A DNA stretch of 64,000 nt from CAYWEM01 sp964457225 (GCA_964457225.1 CAYWEM010000010.1:36560-100559), one strand, 5' to 3'; positions 8,291 through 17,244 are shown, counted from the stretch's first letter. Numbers and translations: made by a program. Notes: generated by a model not told the origin, from the letters alone.

Positions 8291-9412
8291 TTAAGTCCTT
8301 TGCCCGGCCAGGAAGCGCCGCAGTATTTCCAGTCCGGCCGGAAAATCACGGCGCCCGAAGCCGATCCTGAAAAAGGCCGGGTCAACTGTAAACAGGTCGC
8401 CCGGGGCCAGGAGCAGGCCTTGCTCCTGCCGCAAGCTCCGGTAAAAATCGCCGGGCTCAAGGAATTCCTTCAACCTGGGCAGGGCCAGGCAGCCGGCCAG
8501 CGGCCTGGACCAGGAAAAAAACCCCTCGTGTTCGGCCATGAATTCCTGCAGAATTTCCAGGTTGGCCCTGACCAGCTTACGGTTGCGTTCCAGGATAAAA
8601 GCCCTTTGCCTCAAAGCGCAGGCGGCCAGCCATTCGGAAGGGGCGCCGGCGCAGATCGAAGTGTAATCCTTCAGGGCAGCCATGTTACGTTTCAATTTTT
8701 CATCTCTGCTCACCAACCAGCCGATGCGCAAACCGGGCAGGCCGAAAGACTTGGACATTACTCCCAGGGAAACGGCTTTTTCATAAAGATCGGCGGCCGG
8801 GGGCAGCAGGTCCCGCGGCTCGTATTCCAGGAAACGATAGACCTCGTCGGAAAAGAGATGGAGATCGTGGCGGCGGGCCAGTTCAACGATTTCTTCGAAT
8901 TCAGCCGCCGAGAAATGAAATCCGCTGGGATTATGCGGCGAGTTGATGACCAGGGCCCGGGTTGACTCGGTTATGGAATCGCGCAGGAACTGCAGGTCCG
9001 GGCGCCAGTTTTTTAGAGGATCACCGGGCCAGAGGGTTACCCGGCAACCCAGGGCCCTCGGCAGATCGTAAAGTGACTGGTAGGCCGGAAACTGCACGAT
9101 GACGTGATCTTCAGCCGCAAGGAGGGCGTTCATGAAAAGAAAAATCCCTTCCTGGGCACCGGCGCAAACCAGGATCGAATCAAGGGAATGGGTCTGATAA
9201 AGCCCGGACACCTCCTGCCTCAATTCAGGACTGCCCAGGCTGTCGCTGTAGCCCAGTCGAAGACCGAGAAATTCCTCCCGGGCCGCCCCGTTTTCCGCGT
9301 CCAGGAGTTCCTCTATGGAAAGGCTTTCGCAATCGGAACAGCACAGCAGGTGTGACACCTTGAATTCGTATTCGGCAAAGAACCTTTCCAGGGCGAAATC
9401 GTTTATTTTCAC
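8291..9412 (-). CDS. PLP-dependent aminotransferase, class I/II
   Basis: A 373-residue fold-type I PLP enzyme. Visible residues are Tyr111, Asn161-Pro162 (NSPHNPSG), Asp189 with Tyr192 (SDEVY), the Schiff-base Lys221 in MSKSFGLPG, and Arg229. The overall pattern resembles the aspartate aminotransferase-like branch, but the substrate cannot be assigned. The N-terminus has several cysteines (CCSDC, residues 24-28), which is unusual. It starts 3 bp after the CheA-like gene and so is probably cotranscribed with it; this is an odd pairing with no obvious functional link. Confidence 0.85.
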   Translation of the reverse strand: MKINDFALERFFAEYEFKVSHLLCCSDCESLSIEELLDAENGAAREEFLGLRLGYSDSLGSPELRQEVSGLYQTHSLDSILVCAGAQEGIFLFMNALLAAEDHVIVQFPAYQSLYDLPRALGCRVTLWPGDPLKNWRPDLQFLRDSITESTRALVINSPHNPSGFHFSAAEFEEIVELARRHDLHLFSDEVYRFLEYEPRDLLPPAADLYEKAVSLGVMSKSFGLPGLRIGWLVSRDEKLKRNMAALKDYTSICAGAPSEWLAACALRQRAFILERNRKLVRANLEILQEFMAEHEGFFSWSRPLAGCLALPRLKEFLEPGDFYRSLRQEQGLLLAPGDLFTVDPAFFRIGFGRRDFPAGLEILRRFLAGQRT

Positions 9413-9415
9413 GGG

Positions 9416-11122
9416 TTAAAACGTCTGCTTCATGAGAAAATCGATGTCCAGTACAATGGTCACCGGATCGGTCAGGCCGAAACCGAAAACCATCCCCTGG
9501 TTGGCGGTCAAGCGGGAAACCGCCTTGCGGCGATCGATCTTGAGCCTCTCCTGGCCGAATACGTTCGGCACGATTATACCGAAAGGCTGGCCGCCGTTAT
9601 CAGCGGCGAACCTGATTATGGGCAAATCCGCGACTGGAACGCCGCTGTATTTCGCCGGATGCAACAGGGCAAAAAGATTGAGCAGGGTGAACTCTCCGTC
9701 CGGGGCCGAGTAGACCATGGTTTCAGCAAAGAGGTTGTGAATCCTGGAACTTTCACATTCCAGGAAGCGCACGTCCGCGGTCAGGGGTACTGCATAGCGG
9801 TACTCGTCATCTCCGAAGGTTATGCATTCCGACAGGGTTTCAACCTTGGGGATTTCCAGCTCTATCCTGGTACCCAGCCCGGGTTGCGAATTCAGGCTTA
9901 CCCGGCCGGCCAACTGGCCTTCGATCTCCTTGACCACGGCGTCCATGCCGACACCACGGCCGGAAACATTGCTGGCCTGCTGACGGGTTGAAAAACCAGC
10001 CCGGAAAATCAGCCCCTGCTTTTCCTGGTCACTCATGGCCAGCAGTTGACTCTCAGTGACCAGTCCCTCGGCCAGTGCTTTGGCCGCCACCCGTTCGGGA
10101 TCAATTCCGCGGCCGTCATCCCGCAGAATGATGTAGATATTGCGAAAATCTTCATAGACTTCCAGTTCAATGCTTCCCTCGGGGTTTTTCCCGGCCTGTT
10201 CCCGCTCCGCCGGCAACTCGATGCCGTGATCTATGGCATTGCGGATCATGTGCACCAAGGCGTTATGGCAATGATCCCAGACATCGGGCCTGGCCTTGGC
10301 CTCGTTGCGGCGGATGGTGAAAAGCACTCTTTTTTCAAGGTGCTTGCTCAAATCGGAAGTCAGCCGGGGATAACGGGAAAGAACGATTTCTCCCCGGCAG
10401 GCCTGCAGGAGCTTTTCCAGGTGTTCGTTCATGCCCCTTTCCCAGCTGCGCATCACCGCTTCGTCGATGTCCTGGCCGCGCAGCAGCAGGGCGGCGCCCT
10501 GTAAAAAAGCCTGGTAATCACGCAGAACCGCATCGTAAAAAGACAAGTCCACGGTGATCTTGAGATCTTTATGGCCCGGCCTGACCTGACCCAGGTCCCG
10601 ACCCTGGATTTCCTCCAGGTTCAACACCCGGCCTTCCATCATGTCCAGCAATTCCCGGCGGCAAGCTTCAATTTCTTCGATTTCAACGGACACATCCGCT
10701 CCGGCGTCGCCGTTCTCCTCGCGAATAGTCTGCAGGAAACGGTTGATCACATTGGGCAAAGCTTCTATGATTTTAAATGCCGGACGATTCATGATGGAAC
10801 GGCCCTTCACCAAATCCAGGCTCAATTCCTCGAAAGTGTGGCAGTAAGAGTTGACTTGGGGCAGGTCGAGAAAGGAGGTAATCCCCTTGGCCGTATGCAC
10901 AAATCGATTTATCTGACGCAGTGATTCAAGGTATTCAGACGTGCCCAGCCCGCGGATGAAGTTTACGTAGAGAGCTACTTCAAAACGCAGGTCAAAGATG
11001 TAACGACGCAGGCCGGCGATCGCTTTTTCAACCTGGTCAAGGCCGGCCTCGGTCTCCCGGCAGAAATCGTTCAGCAGTTCATGCCTTTCGTCAACAGCGG
11101 AATCCTTTTTTTTCTGCGGCAT
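9416..11122 (-). CDS. CheA-like histidine kinase with N-terminal HPt domain
   Basis: A 568-residue protein with CheA architecture. The N-terminal HPt helix bundle has phospho-acceptor His76 (RFVHTAKGI). A HATPase domain follows with N-box HMIRNAIDHG (Asn295), G1 DDGRGID (Asp335-Asp336) and G2 GRGVGMDAV. A C-terminal CheW-like regulatory domain runs from about residue 435 (ITFGDDEYRYAVPL). A separate CheY/CheB-binding P2 domain is not evident. No che, mcp or flagellar genes occur here, so this is an orphan kinase that may signal to a receiver elsewhere. A TTGAGA/TATAAT promoter precedes it and it probably cotranscribes the aminotransferase. Confidence 0.85.
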   Translation of the reverse strand: MPQKKKDSAVDERHELLNDFCRETEAGLDQVEKAIAGLRRYIFDLRFEVALYVNFIRGLGTSEYLESLRQINRFVHTAKGITSFLDLPQVNSYCHTFEELSLDLVKGRSIMNRPAFKIIEALPNVINRFLQTIREENGDAGADVSVEIEEIEACRRELLDMMEGRVLNLEEIQGRDLGQVRPGHKDLKITVDLSFYDAVLRDYQAFLQGAALLLRGQDIDEAVMRSWERGMNEHLEKLLQACRGEIVLSRYPRLTSDLSKHLEKRVLFTIRRNEAKARPDVWDHCHNALVHMIRNAIDHGIELPAEREQAGKNPEGSIELEVYEDFRNIYIILRDDGRGIDPERVAAKALAEGLVTESQLLAMSDQEKQGLIFRAGFSTRQQASNVSGRGVGMDAVVKEIEGQLAGRVSLNSQPGLGTRIELEIPKVETLSECITFGDDEYRYAVPLTADVRFLECESSRIHNLFAETMVYSAPDGEFTLLNLFALLHPAKYSGVPVADLPIIRFAADNGGQPFGIIVPNVFGQERLKIDRRKAVSRLTANQGMVFGFGLTDPVTIVLDIDFLMKQTF

Positions 11123-11143
11123 CCTACTTTACCCCTGCGGACA

Positions 11144-11172
11144 ATTATATGACAATAAAGACAGCTTCTCAA
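11144..11172 (-). promoter_or_regulatory. Sigma-70 promoter of the CheA-like kinase gene
   Basis: TTGAGA (11172-11167) and TATAAT (11149-11144) with a 17-bp spacer on the minus strand. The predicted start near 11137 leaves a short 14-nt leader containing GTAGG before the ATG at 11122. Confidence 0.65.
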
Positions 11173-11185
11173 GCATCATGACCGA

Positions 11186-11220
11186 CAAAAAAGAAATCCC
11201 GGGCTGATCGGACACCGGGC
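11186..11220 (-). terminator. Possible Rho-independent terminator after the MFS gene
   Basis: Read on the minus strand just past the MFS stop codon, CCCGG and CCGGG can pair across a 12-nt loop and are followed by ATTTCTTTTTT. The stem is only five G-C pairs and the loop is long, so strength is uncertain. Its position between two minus-strand genes with separate promoters fits. Confidence 0.45.
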
Positions 11221-11229
11221 GAAAAGAGA

Positions 11230-12867
11230 TCAACCGTTCGACGGCAATTCCAGCCCGTATTCCTGCTCGCGATCCGCTTTCTTCAACTGCAGGGCCAGGA
11301 AAATCGAGATCACCCCGCAAACAACCAGGACCAACACCGGAACCGTGTAATTGTATGAGGCAAGTTCTCCGGCGGCCCGCATTTGCTGGAGTCTTTCGGT
11401 GATTTCAGCTTCGCCCAGGCCGGCGGCCTCAAGCTTCTCCCTGGCATTCTGAATCGCAGATATGACTTCCGGATTGACCAGGTCGAGCACCTTGCCGATC
11501 CCCCAGAAGAATGCACCCAGGCCCCAGTTCTGAATGGTGAACATGGATGCGTAAGCCGTACCGAGCCTGTTTTCGGCCACGATCTTGGCCACCGAAGGCC
11601 ACATGGCCGCCGGCACCAGGGAAAAAGCCATGCCCAGGCTTATCAGGCCTAGATAGGCGAAGAAAACGTGATTGAAGATCGAAAGTGACAGGTGGGCGAA
11701 AATCAGCAGCAGGGAGCCGAGAATCATGAAAGAAGCGGCCTTGCCGCGGCGATCGACCAGGGTGCCGAAAATCGGGGTGAAGACTATGGTGGAAAGCGGA
11801 ATCAGGGAAGCCGTTTTGGGGCCGTTGACCAGCCAGAGAGTCAGTATATCCCTCGAAAAATAAAGGGCCAGCATAAAGACTCCCAGAATGGAGGCAATTG
11901 ATATCAGCCGGTGTCCATGGTTCTTCAGGTTGGTGGGCACCAGGGTGACCGCCAGGGCAAAAATGAAGACCACCAGGTAAACCAGGCCGCTGCCCAGGGC
12001 CGGGCTGCCCATGAACCTGATCGTGGCCTCTTCCGGCAGCACGTAGCTGAAATTGAACTTGTTTACCAGCAGGTCGGGCGCATACTGGATAAAGGGAAAG
12101 ACGGCGGCATAGAAAGCAACGCATAGCAGGGCGATGCAGATGAAGGATTTATTGGTGGCCAGTTTCAGCAGGTCGGCGAACCTGAACTTTTCATCCTCGG
12201 TTTCGGCTTTTTCCTTGGCCCGGCCCTTTTGCTGGCGGTCGAGTTTGATATCGAAAATCAGGTAAACCAGGAACATGAGCATCGACAAGGCGATCAGTGC
12301 GGCGGCGAAAGTAATGGCCGGCGCGACCTTGACCCCGGCGATGTCAAGGGAAACTGCAATGGCCAGGGCCGTGCCCAGGCGGCCGAAAGCCACTGAAATG
12401 GCCATGGCCAGGGCCAGCTCAAATCCCTTGAACCACTTCACCGTGGTCCGGGTAACGATGACGCAGACTATTTCCAGGCCGGAACCGAACAACAGGCGAC
12501 CTATTATCAGCCATTGTATGATGGAAGACTTATCAACCCCGAACCAGCCTGAAGCCGCTCCGGCGGTGATCAGGCCGCCGACCAGGGCCAGGCCGCCGAA
12601 AACTATTCCCGAAAGCCTGATACCGTAACGATCAAGGAAAATCCCGCCGATGATGATCATACCCAGCATGTTGGCCAGGGCGGTGGCTCCCAGGACCCGG
12701 CCGAATTCCTCGCTTGACAGCCCCAAATCCAGCTGCATCAGCTCTTTGAGCCCGGAAAACATGTCGTAGAACCAGTAAGTGGAAAACATCAGGCCGCTGA
12801 TCAATAAAAGCACCAGCCAGCGGGCCGAAGTGGAATCACGCAGGGTTTTCTTGATTGCGTCAGTCAT
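11230..12867 (-). CDS. Major facilitator superfamily transporter (MFSD1-like)
   Basis: A 545-residue protein with 12 predicted membrane helices and MFS signatures (FLDRYGIR after helix 2, LVDRRGKAA after helix 8). Two soluble insertions are visible: a charged cytoplasmic loop about 210-235 between the halves, and an extra helical loop about 465-505 before the last helix. The overall layout resembles MFSD1, a dipeptide carrier of lysosomes with bacterial relatives. Dipeptide uptake would suit the dipeptidyl-peptidases here, but this is inference. GAGG precedes the ATG, and it is divergent from rseC. Confidence 0.75.
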   Translation of the reverse strand: MTDAIKKTLRDSTSARWLVLLLISGLMFSTYWFYDMFSGLKELMQLDLGLSSEEFGRVLGATALANMLGMIIIGGIFLDRYGIRLSGIVFGGLALVGGLITAGAASGWFGVDKSSIIQWLIIGRLLFGSGLEIVCVIVTRTTVKWFKGFELALAMAISVAFGRLGTALAIAVSLDIAGVKVAPAITFAAALIALSMLMFLVYLIFDIKLDRQQKGRAKEKAETEDEKFRFADLLKLATNKSFICIALLCVAFYAAVFPFIQYAPDLLVNKFNFSYVLPEEATIRFMGSPALGSGLVYLVVFIFALAVTLVPTNLKNHGHRLISIASILGVFMLALYFSRDILTLWLVNGPKTASLIPLSTIVFTPIFGTLVDRRGKAASFMILGSLLLIFAHLSLSIFNHVFFAYLGLISLGMAFSLVPAAMWPSVAKIVAENRLGTAYASMFTIQNWGLGAFFWGIGKVLDLVNPEVISAIQNAREKLEAAGLGEAEITERLQQMRAAGELASYNYTVPVLVLVVCGVISIFLALQLKKADREQEYGLELPSNG

Positions 12868-12952
12868 ATTATTTCCTCACAGAGAGTGGATTTGGAGCCT
12901 GGATGTTATTCGGAAAAGAATTCTCCGTTTATTTCCCAGTTGCATAAAACTG

Positions 12953-12981
12953 ATTCTATAAAAAATCAAACGGCAATGCAA
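12953..12981 (-). promoter_or_regulatory. Sigma-70 promoter of the MFS transporter gene
   Basis: TTGCAT (12981-12976) and TAGAAT (12958-12953) with a 17-bp spacer on the minus strand, leaving a leader of about 79 nt with GAGG before the ATG. Confidence 0.5.
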
Positions 12982-12993
12982 CCTGAACCGCGG

Positions 12994-13022
12994 TTGACTT
13001 GTCGCCCCCGGGCGGTTATCAT
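12994..13022 (+). promoter_or_regulatory. Sigma-70 promoter of rseC-like gene, close to its start codon
   Basis: TTGACT (12994-12999) and TATCAT (13017-13022), 17-bp spacer. Only 11 bp separate the -10 box from the ATG at 13034, so the leader would be about 5 nt. No convincing Shine-Dalgarno lies in between. Confidence 0.6.
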
Positions 13023-13033
13023 TCAGCCGGAAA

Positions 13034-13486
13034 ATGCGCCGAGAAACTGGAACTATAACCGAAACAACAGGTGAAAAGGCCCGCTTGCAGGTCGCCGACC
13101 CAGGCCATTGCCGGGGTTGCGCCCAAGCCTGGCTCTGTGGAGTTGAGCGCGGCAAGGGACTGATCGAAGCCGCCAATCCGAAGAACCTGCCGGTCGGCAG
13201 TCAAGTGTATTTTTCCTTCTCCAGCCGCACCCTTTTCTACTGCAGCCTGGCCTTGTACGGTTTGCCCCTGCTGCATTTCCTGGCCGGCGCCGGCTTGGGC
13301 ATGCTGGCCGCCTCCTTTTTGCCGCTCCCCGGTGAAACTGCAGCCGCGCTTTTTGCTTTCTGCGCCCTGGGACTGTCTTTCTTCAGCACCCGCTTCATCC
13401 TGCGCCGCTTGCAGAGAAGCAGGGGTTTCCTGCCGGTGGTGACCGGGCCGGTCGATTCAGCCGAGCCCGGCGGCAATTCCGCCTGA
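13034..13486 (+). CDS. SoxR-reducing system / RseC family protein
   Basis: A 150-residue RseC/MucC-type membrane protein. The soluble N-terminus has the family pattern ETGTITETTGEKARLQV and a cysteine motif C-x2-C-x6-C (CRGCAQAWLC, around residues 28-38). Two transmembrane helices follow (about 65-90 and 95-117) and a basic tail ends it. RseC proteins are tied to Rnf-type electron transfer and SoxR reduction, but no rnf genes are present here. It appears to be translated from a nearly leaderless mRNA. It is followed by comF 17 bp downstream. Confidence 0.82.
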   Translation: MRRETGTITETTGEKARLQVADPGHCRGCAQAWLCGVERGKGLIEAANPKNLPVGSQVYFSFSSRTLFYCSLALYGLPLLHFLAGAGLGMLAASFLPLPGETAAALFAFCALGLSFFSTRFILRRLQRSRGFLPVVTGPVDSAEPGGNSA

Positions 13487-13503
13487 TCCCGAGAAAAACT
13501 CTT

Positions 13504-14223
13504 TTGCCGCTCAAGGGATGTTTCCCCACCGAAATCCTGCTCAACCTGCTATTTCCTTCCCGTTGCCGGCTCTGTGATCAGCCCCTCAGGCTGCCGCGGG
13601 AAAGAGTGGCCTGCCGGAACTGCCTCGAGGCCGTTGTTCCGGCCGGACCAGCCTCCTGCCCGATCTGCGGTCTCCTGCCGGGCAGCCCGGAACGGGAGGT
13701 TTGCGGCCTGTGCCGGCTTGATCCGCCGGAATTCGTGATGCACCGCTCTTTTGCCCTGTACGAGGGGCCCTTGCGGGAGCTGATCCAGCTCTACAAGTTC
13801 CACGAACTGGAGAGCCTGGCCGGCATCCTGGCCGGATACGGACTGCAGGAGCTGAGTAACGGCTTTCCCGCCGGACTGGAACTGCTGCTCCCGGTGCCGG
13901 CCGACCGGAGCCGCAGGCGCGGATTCGCCCCGCTTACAACCCTGGCCCGCTCCCTGGCCCGCCGGTCAGGCCTGCAACTGCAGGTCGGCAACCTGGTAAA
14001 AACCCGGTCAACCCGCCCCCAGGTGGGGCTGGACTCCAGGGAACGCCGGCGCAACCTGGCCGGGGCCTTCAGCCTGCGGCGTCCCCAACTGCTCGCCGAC
14101 CGGAAAGTTCTACTGCTGGACGACGTCTGGACCACCGGCAGTACCATGCGTGAATGCGCCCGGGTCTTGCACGCCGCCGGAGCCCTGGTTTACAGCCTGA
14201 CCATCGCCCGCACCCCGCTGTGA
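13504..14223 (+). CDS. ComF family protein (phosphoribosyltransferase-like)
   Basis: A 239-residue ComF/GntX-type protein, starting at TTG 13504. An N-terminal zinc ribbon has the pairs CRLC, CRNC, CPIC and CGLC within residues 21-70. The C-terminus is a phosphoribosyltransferase fold with the PRPP loop VLLLDDVWTTGSTMREC (about 202-218). ComF acts in DNA uptake in naturally competent bacteria, but many homologues occur outside competence loci and the substrate is unknown. The Shine-Dalgarno is weak; an ATG at 13518 is out of frame. Probably cotranscribed with the rseC-like gene. Confidence 0.85.
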   Translation: MPLKGCFPTEILLNLLFPSRCRLCDQPLRLPRERVACRNCLEAVVPAGPASCPICGLLPGSPEREVCGLCRLDPPEFVMHRSFALYEGPLRELIQLYKFHELESLAGILAGYGLQELSNGFPAGLELLLPVPADRSRRRGFAPLTTLARSLARRSGLQLQVGNLVKTRSTRPQVGLDSRERRRNLAGAFSLRRPQLLADRKVLLLDDVWTTGSTMRECARVLHAAGALVYSLTIARTPL

Positions 14224-14244
14224 CAAGTACGGGGATCGGAAAGC

Positions 14245-14273
14245 TTGACAAACAGGCCCGGCCTGAATATGAT
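14245..14273 (+). promoter_or_regulatory. Sigma-70 promoter of the 14294 gene
   Basis: TTGACA (14245-14250) and TATGAT (14268-14273), 17-bp spacer. The start near 14280 gives a 14-nt leader with AGGAGG ahead of the ATG at 14294. Confidence 0.7.
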
Positions 14274-14293
14274 ATTTTTTTCAGGAGGTAGCG

Positions 14294-14908
14294 ATGTTCA
14301 AAACCATAGAAAGGCTCTTTACCGTTTTTCTGATCATTTCCCTGCTCAGCCTGGGCCAGCTGGCGGCCATGCCGGCTTCCGGATCCGGTTCCGATGCCTT
14401 TTCCCGCGGTCCGGCCGCCGATGAGGACCAGGGCCTGGTTGAAATCGAAGACGATTACGCCCCCTCCCGCCACCGCAAGAGTTCGGCCGCCCCGATCATC
14501 ATCGGCCTGCTGGCCGCCGGCGCTGTGGCCGCCGTCCTGTTCCTGGTGGTGCTGAAAACCAAGTACAACATCGTCGGCACCTGGAACATGGTGGTCAAGG
14601 CTCCGGGATACCTTGACTGGACAACCACCATAACCTTTTCAGGGGACAAGAAGTCCGGCAGTTTCAGAGATGGAGAAGGAGACACCGGCACTTACACCGT
14701 TGACGGGGAAAACGTAGTTTTTTCCTACAGTGCTTTTGACTGGAATTTTACCGGCCGATTCATGGACAAGAATTCAATGAGCGGAAATCACGATTTTGCC
14801 GGTGGAACCTGGTCGGCCACCAAGTCCGGCGCCTCGATATCCGGTGACCAGGCCAAGCCGCTGAGCTCCTCAAACAATCCGTTCAAGAAAAGAATCAGAC
14901 AAAAATAG
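14294..14908 (+). CDS. Membrane-anchored protein with lipocalin-like C-terminal domain
   Basis: A 204-residue protein that I cannot name. It has an N-terminal signal-like hydrophobic segment (about 8-26), a disordered acidic stretch, a transmembrane helix (about 68-88, IIIGLLAAGAVAAVLFLVVL) and then a soluble beta-rich domain with IVGTWNMV, TTTITFSGD and GTYTVDGENVVFSYS. That pattern resembles lipocalin-like or META-type small barrels. If the first segment is cleaved, the barrel would sit on the other side of the inner membrane from the N-terminus. AGGAGG and a strong promoter make the gene real; its function is open. It converges on murB. Confidence 0.75.
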   Translation: MFKTIERLFTVFLIISLLSLGQLAAMPASGSGSDAFSRGPAADEDQGLVEIEDDYAPSRHRKSSAAPIIIGLLAAGAVAAVLFLVVLKTKYNIVGTWNMVVKAPGYLDWTTTITFSGDKKSGSFRDGEGDTGTYTVDGENVVFSYSAFDWNFTGRFMDKNSMSGNHDFAGGTWSATKSGASISGDQAKPLSSSNNPFKKRIRQK

Positions 14909-14920
14909 TTTTCGTCCGTT

Positions 14921-15880
14921 TCAACTTTTACAGCCGGCCGAGTCGATGTAAATCACTTCCCGCTGCAGGCGGATGCCGGTTTCAGCTTCGACCAGACCGA
15001 CCGTTTCCGCTTCCCAGGCCAGCAGTTCAGAACTGCCCGCTCCTCCGAGGTTGACCAGGAAATTGGCATGCTTTTCAGCCAGGGACAGATTGCCCCGGGC
15101 CCGGCCCTTCAATCCGCATTCTTCGAGCAGGCATCCGGCCGACCTGCCCGGCTGGTTGACCGGGTTCTTGAAATAGCACCCGGCCGTGGCCAGGGCATAG
15201 GAAGGGTGATTGAGCCGGCGGTAATCAAGGTATTTCCGGGTCAGACCCGCCGTTTCTTCAGGCGGGGCCGAATGACAGCTCAGTTTTACCGAGCTGATCA
15301 GCTCCGAGCCGTATTTGAAGCGCGAAGCACGGTAGGAAAAAGCGCAATCCCCCCGGCCGAGTTCACGGAATCCTTTTTCATCACAGATTTCAACAGCCTG
15401 CACCAGCTCGGCCATGGACGAGCCGAAAGCACCGGCATTGACCGCGCAGGCCCCGCCCAGGGTACCGGGAATGCCGGCTAAAAATTCCAGGCCGCCGATA
15501 CCGCGGCGCAGGCACCAGGCGGTCAGTTCGGCGATGCGCGTGCCTGATTGCACCCTGAGCGTGCCTGGTTCGAGCAGTTCGATGCCGCTGGTCCGATCAA
15601 GCAATACCGCCGCCTGCACCGGGCCGTCGCTGAAAAACACGTTGGAGCCTCCGCCGAGGATCACCAGCGGTATTTCCAAAGCAGCCGCCCGGGACAAGAC
15701 TTCGGGCCAGATCGACCGCTCCTGAATTTCCGCCAGCAGTCCCGCCCGGCCGCCGATGCGCAGGGTCAGGAAAGGGGCAAGTTCGGCGTCGGTCCAGCAG
15801 ACCAGGCCGAGTTCGGCGAATTGCCCGGCCAGTACGGCCATGCGTTCTTCAGGCAGCAAGCTCAATCGGCATCCCGGCAT
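14921..15880 (-). CDS. murB: UDP-N-acetylenolpyruvoylglucosamine reductase
   Basis: A 319-residue MurB, the FAD/NADPH enzyme that makes UDP-MurNAc. Signatures are TLRIGGRAGLL, ILGGGSNVFF, GLEFLAGIPGTLGGACAVNAGA and SYRASRFK. At the proton-donor position most MurB proteins read GSxFKNP; here it is AGCYFKNP, so Cys replaces Ser. The start is uncertain: ATG 15880 overlaps the upstream lipoprotein gene by 19 bp, while ATG 15841 is an in-frame alternative. It is separate from the dcw operon, where murB often lies next to murC. Confidence 0.93.
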   Translation of the reverse strand: MPGCRLSLLPEERMAVLAGQFAELGLVCWTDAELAPFLTLRIGGRAGLLAEIQERSIWPEVLSRAAALEIPLVILGGGSNVFFSDGPVQAAVLLDRTSGIELLEPGTLRVQSGTRIAELTAWCLRRGIGGLEFLAGIPGTLGGACAVNAGAFGSSMAELVQAVEICDEKGFRELGRGDCAFSYRASRFKYGSELISSVKLSCHSAPPEETAGLTRKYLDYRRLNHPSYALATAGCYFKNPVNQPGRSAGCLLEECGLKGRARGNLSLAEKHANFLVNLGGAGSSELLAWEAETVGLVEAETGIRLQREVIYIDSAGCKS

Positions 15881-17244
15881 TCTCTCTGCAGCCTGATCAG
15901 GTAATCCCGGGTCGGAGCCAGGGGATCGTGCACGGTGAAAGAGATTCTCCTTTCCAACCTGCGGTTGAGGGCTTCGACCTGCAGCAGGATTTCATAGCGG
16001 CCCGCTGACTGCGGGACGAAAGCCAGCACCGGGTTGTCCCAGGCTTCAAGTGTTCTTTCCAGAACAGTTTTCCCCGAGGCATCCACGATGCTCAGCTTGG
16101 TCCGGGGCTGAACCAGGTTGACATGGTTAAGCTCCAGGCGCAGACTGCGCCCGCTGAGTTTCAGATGCTGAGGTTCTATTTTAACCTGCAGTCCAATACT
16201 GTTGCCGACCTGCCATACTTCCCGCTGCTTTTCCTCGCCGAGGGCCAGCAGGAAAACCTTTCCGTCCAGCACCAGAGGACTCTGGTTGATTTCCAGGTCT
16301 ATGTCCAGGTGTTGAATTTTCCTTTCTCCGGGCCTGGTGAAATGAAGCCGCCCGTTCATGGTCAGGAAAACGAGGTTTTCCGACATGACCAGCGGACCGT
16401 ACTGCAATTGGGAATTCAGGGGATGCCACCAGTCCAGGTTGCCGTTCTCCCGGAAATAGTAAACGTTGTTGTCCCGGCCGGGAAACACCAGATAGCCGGC
16501 AAAGAAGATCGGGCGGCCGGAGAGTCTTTCCGGCAGCAGGCGTCGCCATTCCTGTTTGCCGCTGCGCCAGTTAAGCTTGACCAGATACCTGGACTCGGCG
16601 CCGTAATATAGAGAATCCCCGTGCAGCAGGCCCGCTGAATCCGCCGGCAGAGGCAGTTGCCTTTCCCGGGTTATGCCGCTGCCTGATTCATGTACAATCA
16701 GTTTATCCCGGGTCAGGATAAGCATTTGAAATGAATTTCCAAGCACATCTACAACCGGGCCGGGCAAGGCGGCAATTTCCACTTCCTGCCGGCTGTCAAG
16801 CGGGATGAGCAGCAGCCTGTCTTCACGGCGGACAAGCAGCTTGTTTTCACTGCAGAAAAGAACTTCGGTTTTTGGCTCCAGGGAAAAGCCCTCGACTGTT
16901 TTCATGCTCTCAAGGTCGAAAAGCAGGTAATCGTCTTCAGCCCCGGTCGGCCCCAGCAACAGGAATTTGCCGTACTGGCGCAACGGCACCTCCGGGGTGA
17001 ATATTTCCGGAAGAGTCACCAGCAATGCTTCCTTTTCCGGAGCCAGTCTCAGCATCTGCCCTGATTTGATCTGCACGAACAGGTGTTCGGCGGTGGCGGA
17101 CAGCAGTCTCAAATCCACTCCGGGATTGATGGCGGCCACTTTGCTCAGTTCAAGATTCGGACTTATCTCCGGGACATTGAGGGCCGCCGTCCGGCAGGCT
17201 GAGAACAACATCGGCAGTAAGAGGAAAAGCAGTTTTACTTTCAT
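15862..17244 (-). CDS. Lipoprotein with PQQ-like beta-propeller
   Basis: A 460-residue predicted lipoprotein: a hydrophobic leader ends in LFSAC (Cys17). Residues about 40-350 form repeated beta-blades of the type GDSLYYGAESRYLVKLNWRSG, as in PQQ-like quinoprotein or BamB propellers. The last 100 residues look like an Ig-like domain (SAGRYEILLQVEAL). BamB scaffolds outer-membrane assembly, but identity with BamB is not established. It has its own TATAAT promoter, whose -35 abuts that of the divergent M28 gene, and only an 8-nt leader without Shine-Dalgarno. murB follows with a 19-bp overlap. Confidence 0.7.
   Translation of the reverse strand: MKVKLLFLLLPMLFSACRTAALNVPEISPNLELSKVAAINPGVDLRLLSATAEHLFVQIKSGQMLRLAPEKEALLVTLPEIFTPEVPLRQYGKFLLLGPTGAEDDYLLFDLESMKTVEGFSLEPKTEVLFCSENKLLVRREDRLLLIPLDSRQEVEIAALPGPVVDVLGNSFQMLILTRDKLIVHESGSGITRERQLPLPADSAGLLHGDSLYYGAESRYLVKLNWRSGKQEWRRLLPERLSGRPIFFAGYLVFPGRDNNVYYFRENGNLDWWHPLNSQLQYGPLVMSENLVFLTMNGRLHFTRPGERKIQHLDIDLEINQSPLVLDGKVFLLALGEEKQREVWQVGNSIGLQVKIEPQHLKLSGRSLRLELNHVNLVQPRTKLSIVDASGKTVLERTLEAWDNPVLAFVPQSAGRYEILLQVEALNRRLERRISFTVHDPLAPTRDYLIRLQRECRDAD

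Noticed and set aside
15862..16611. Plus-strand frame at 16123-16611 and other shadows over the propeller lipoprotein
   Set aside because: Antisense to a gene with a lipobox, repeated blades and a strong promoter; composition is typical of a shadow frame.
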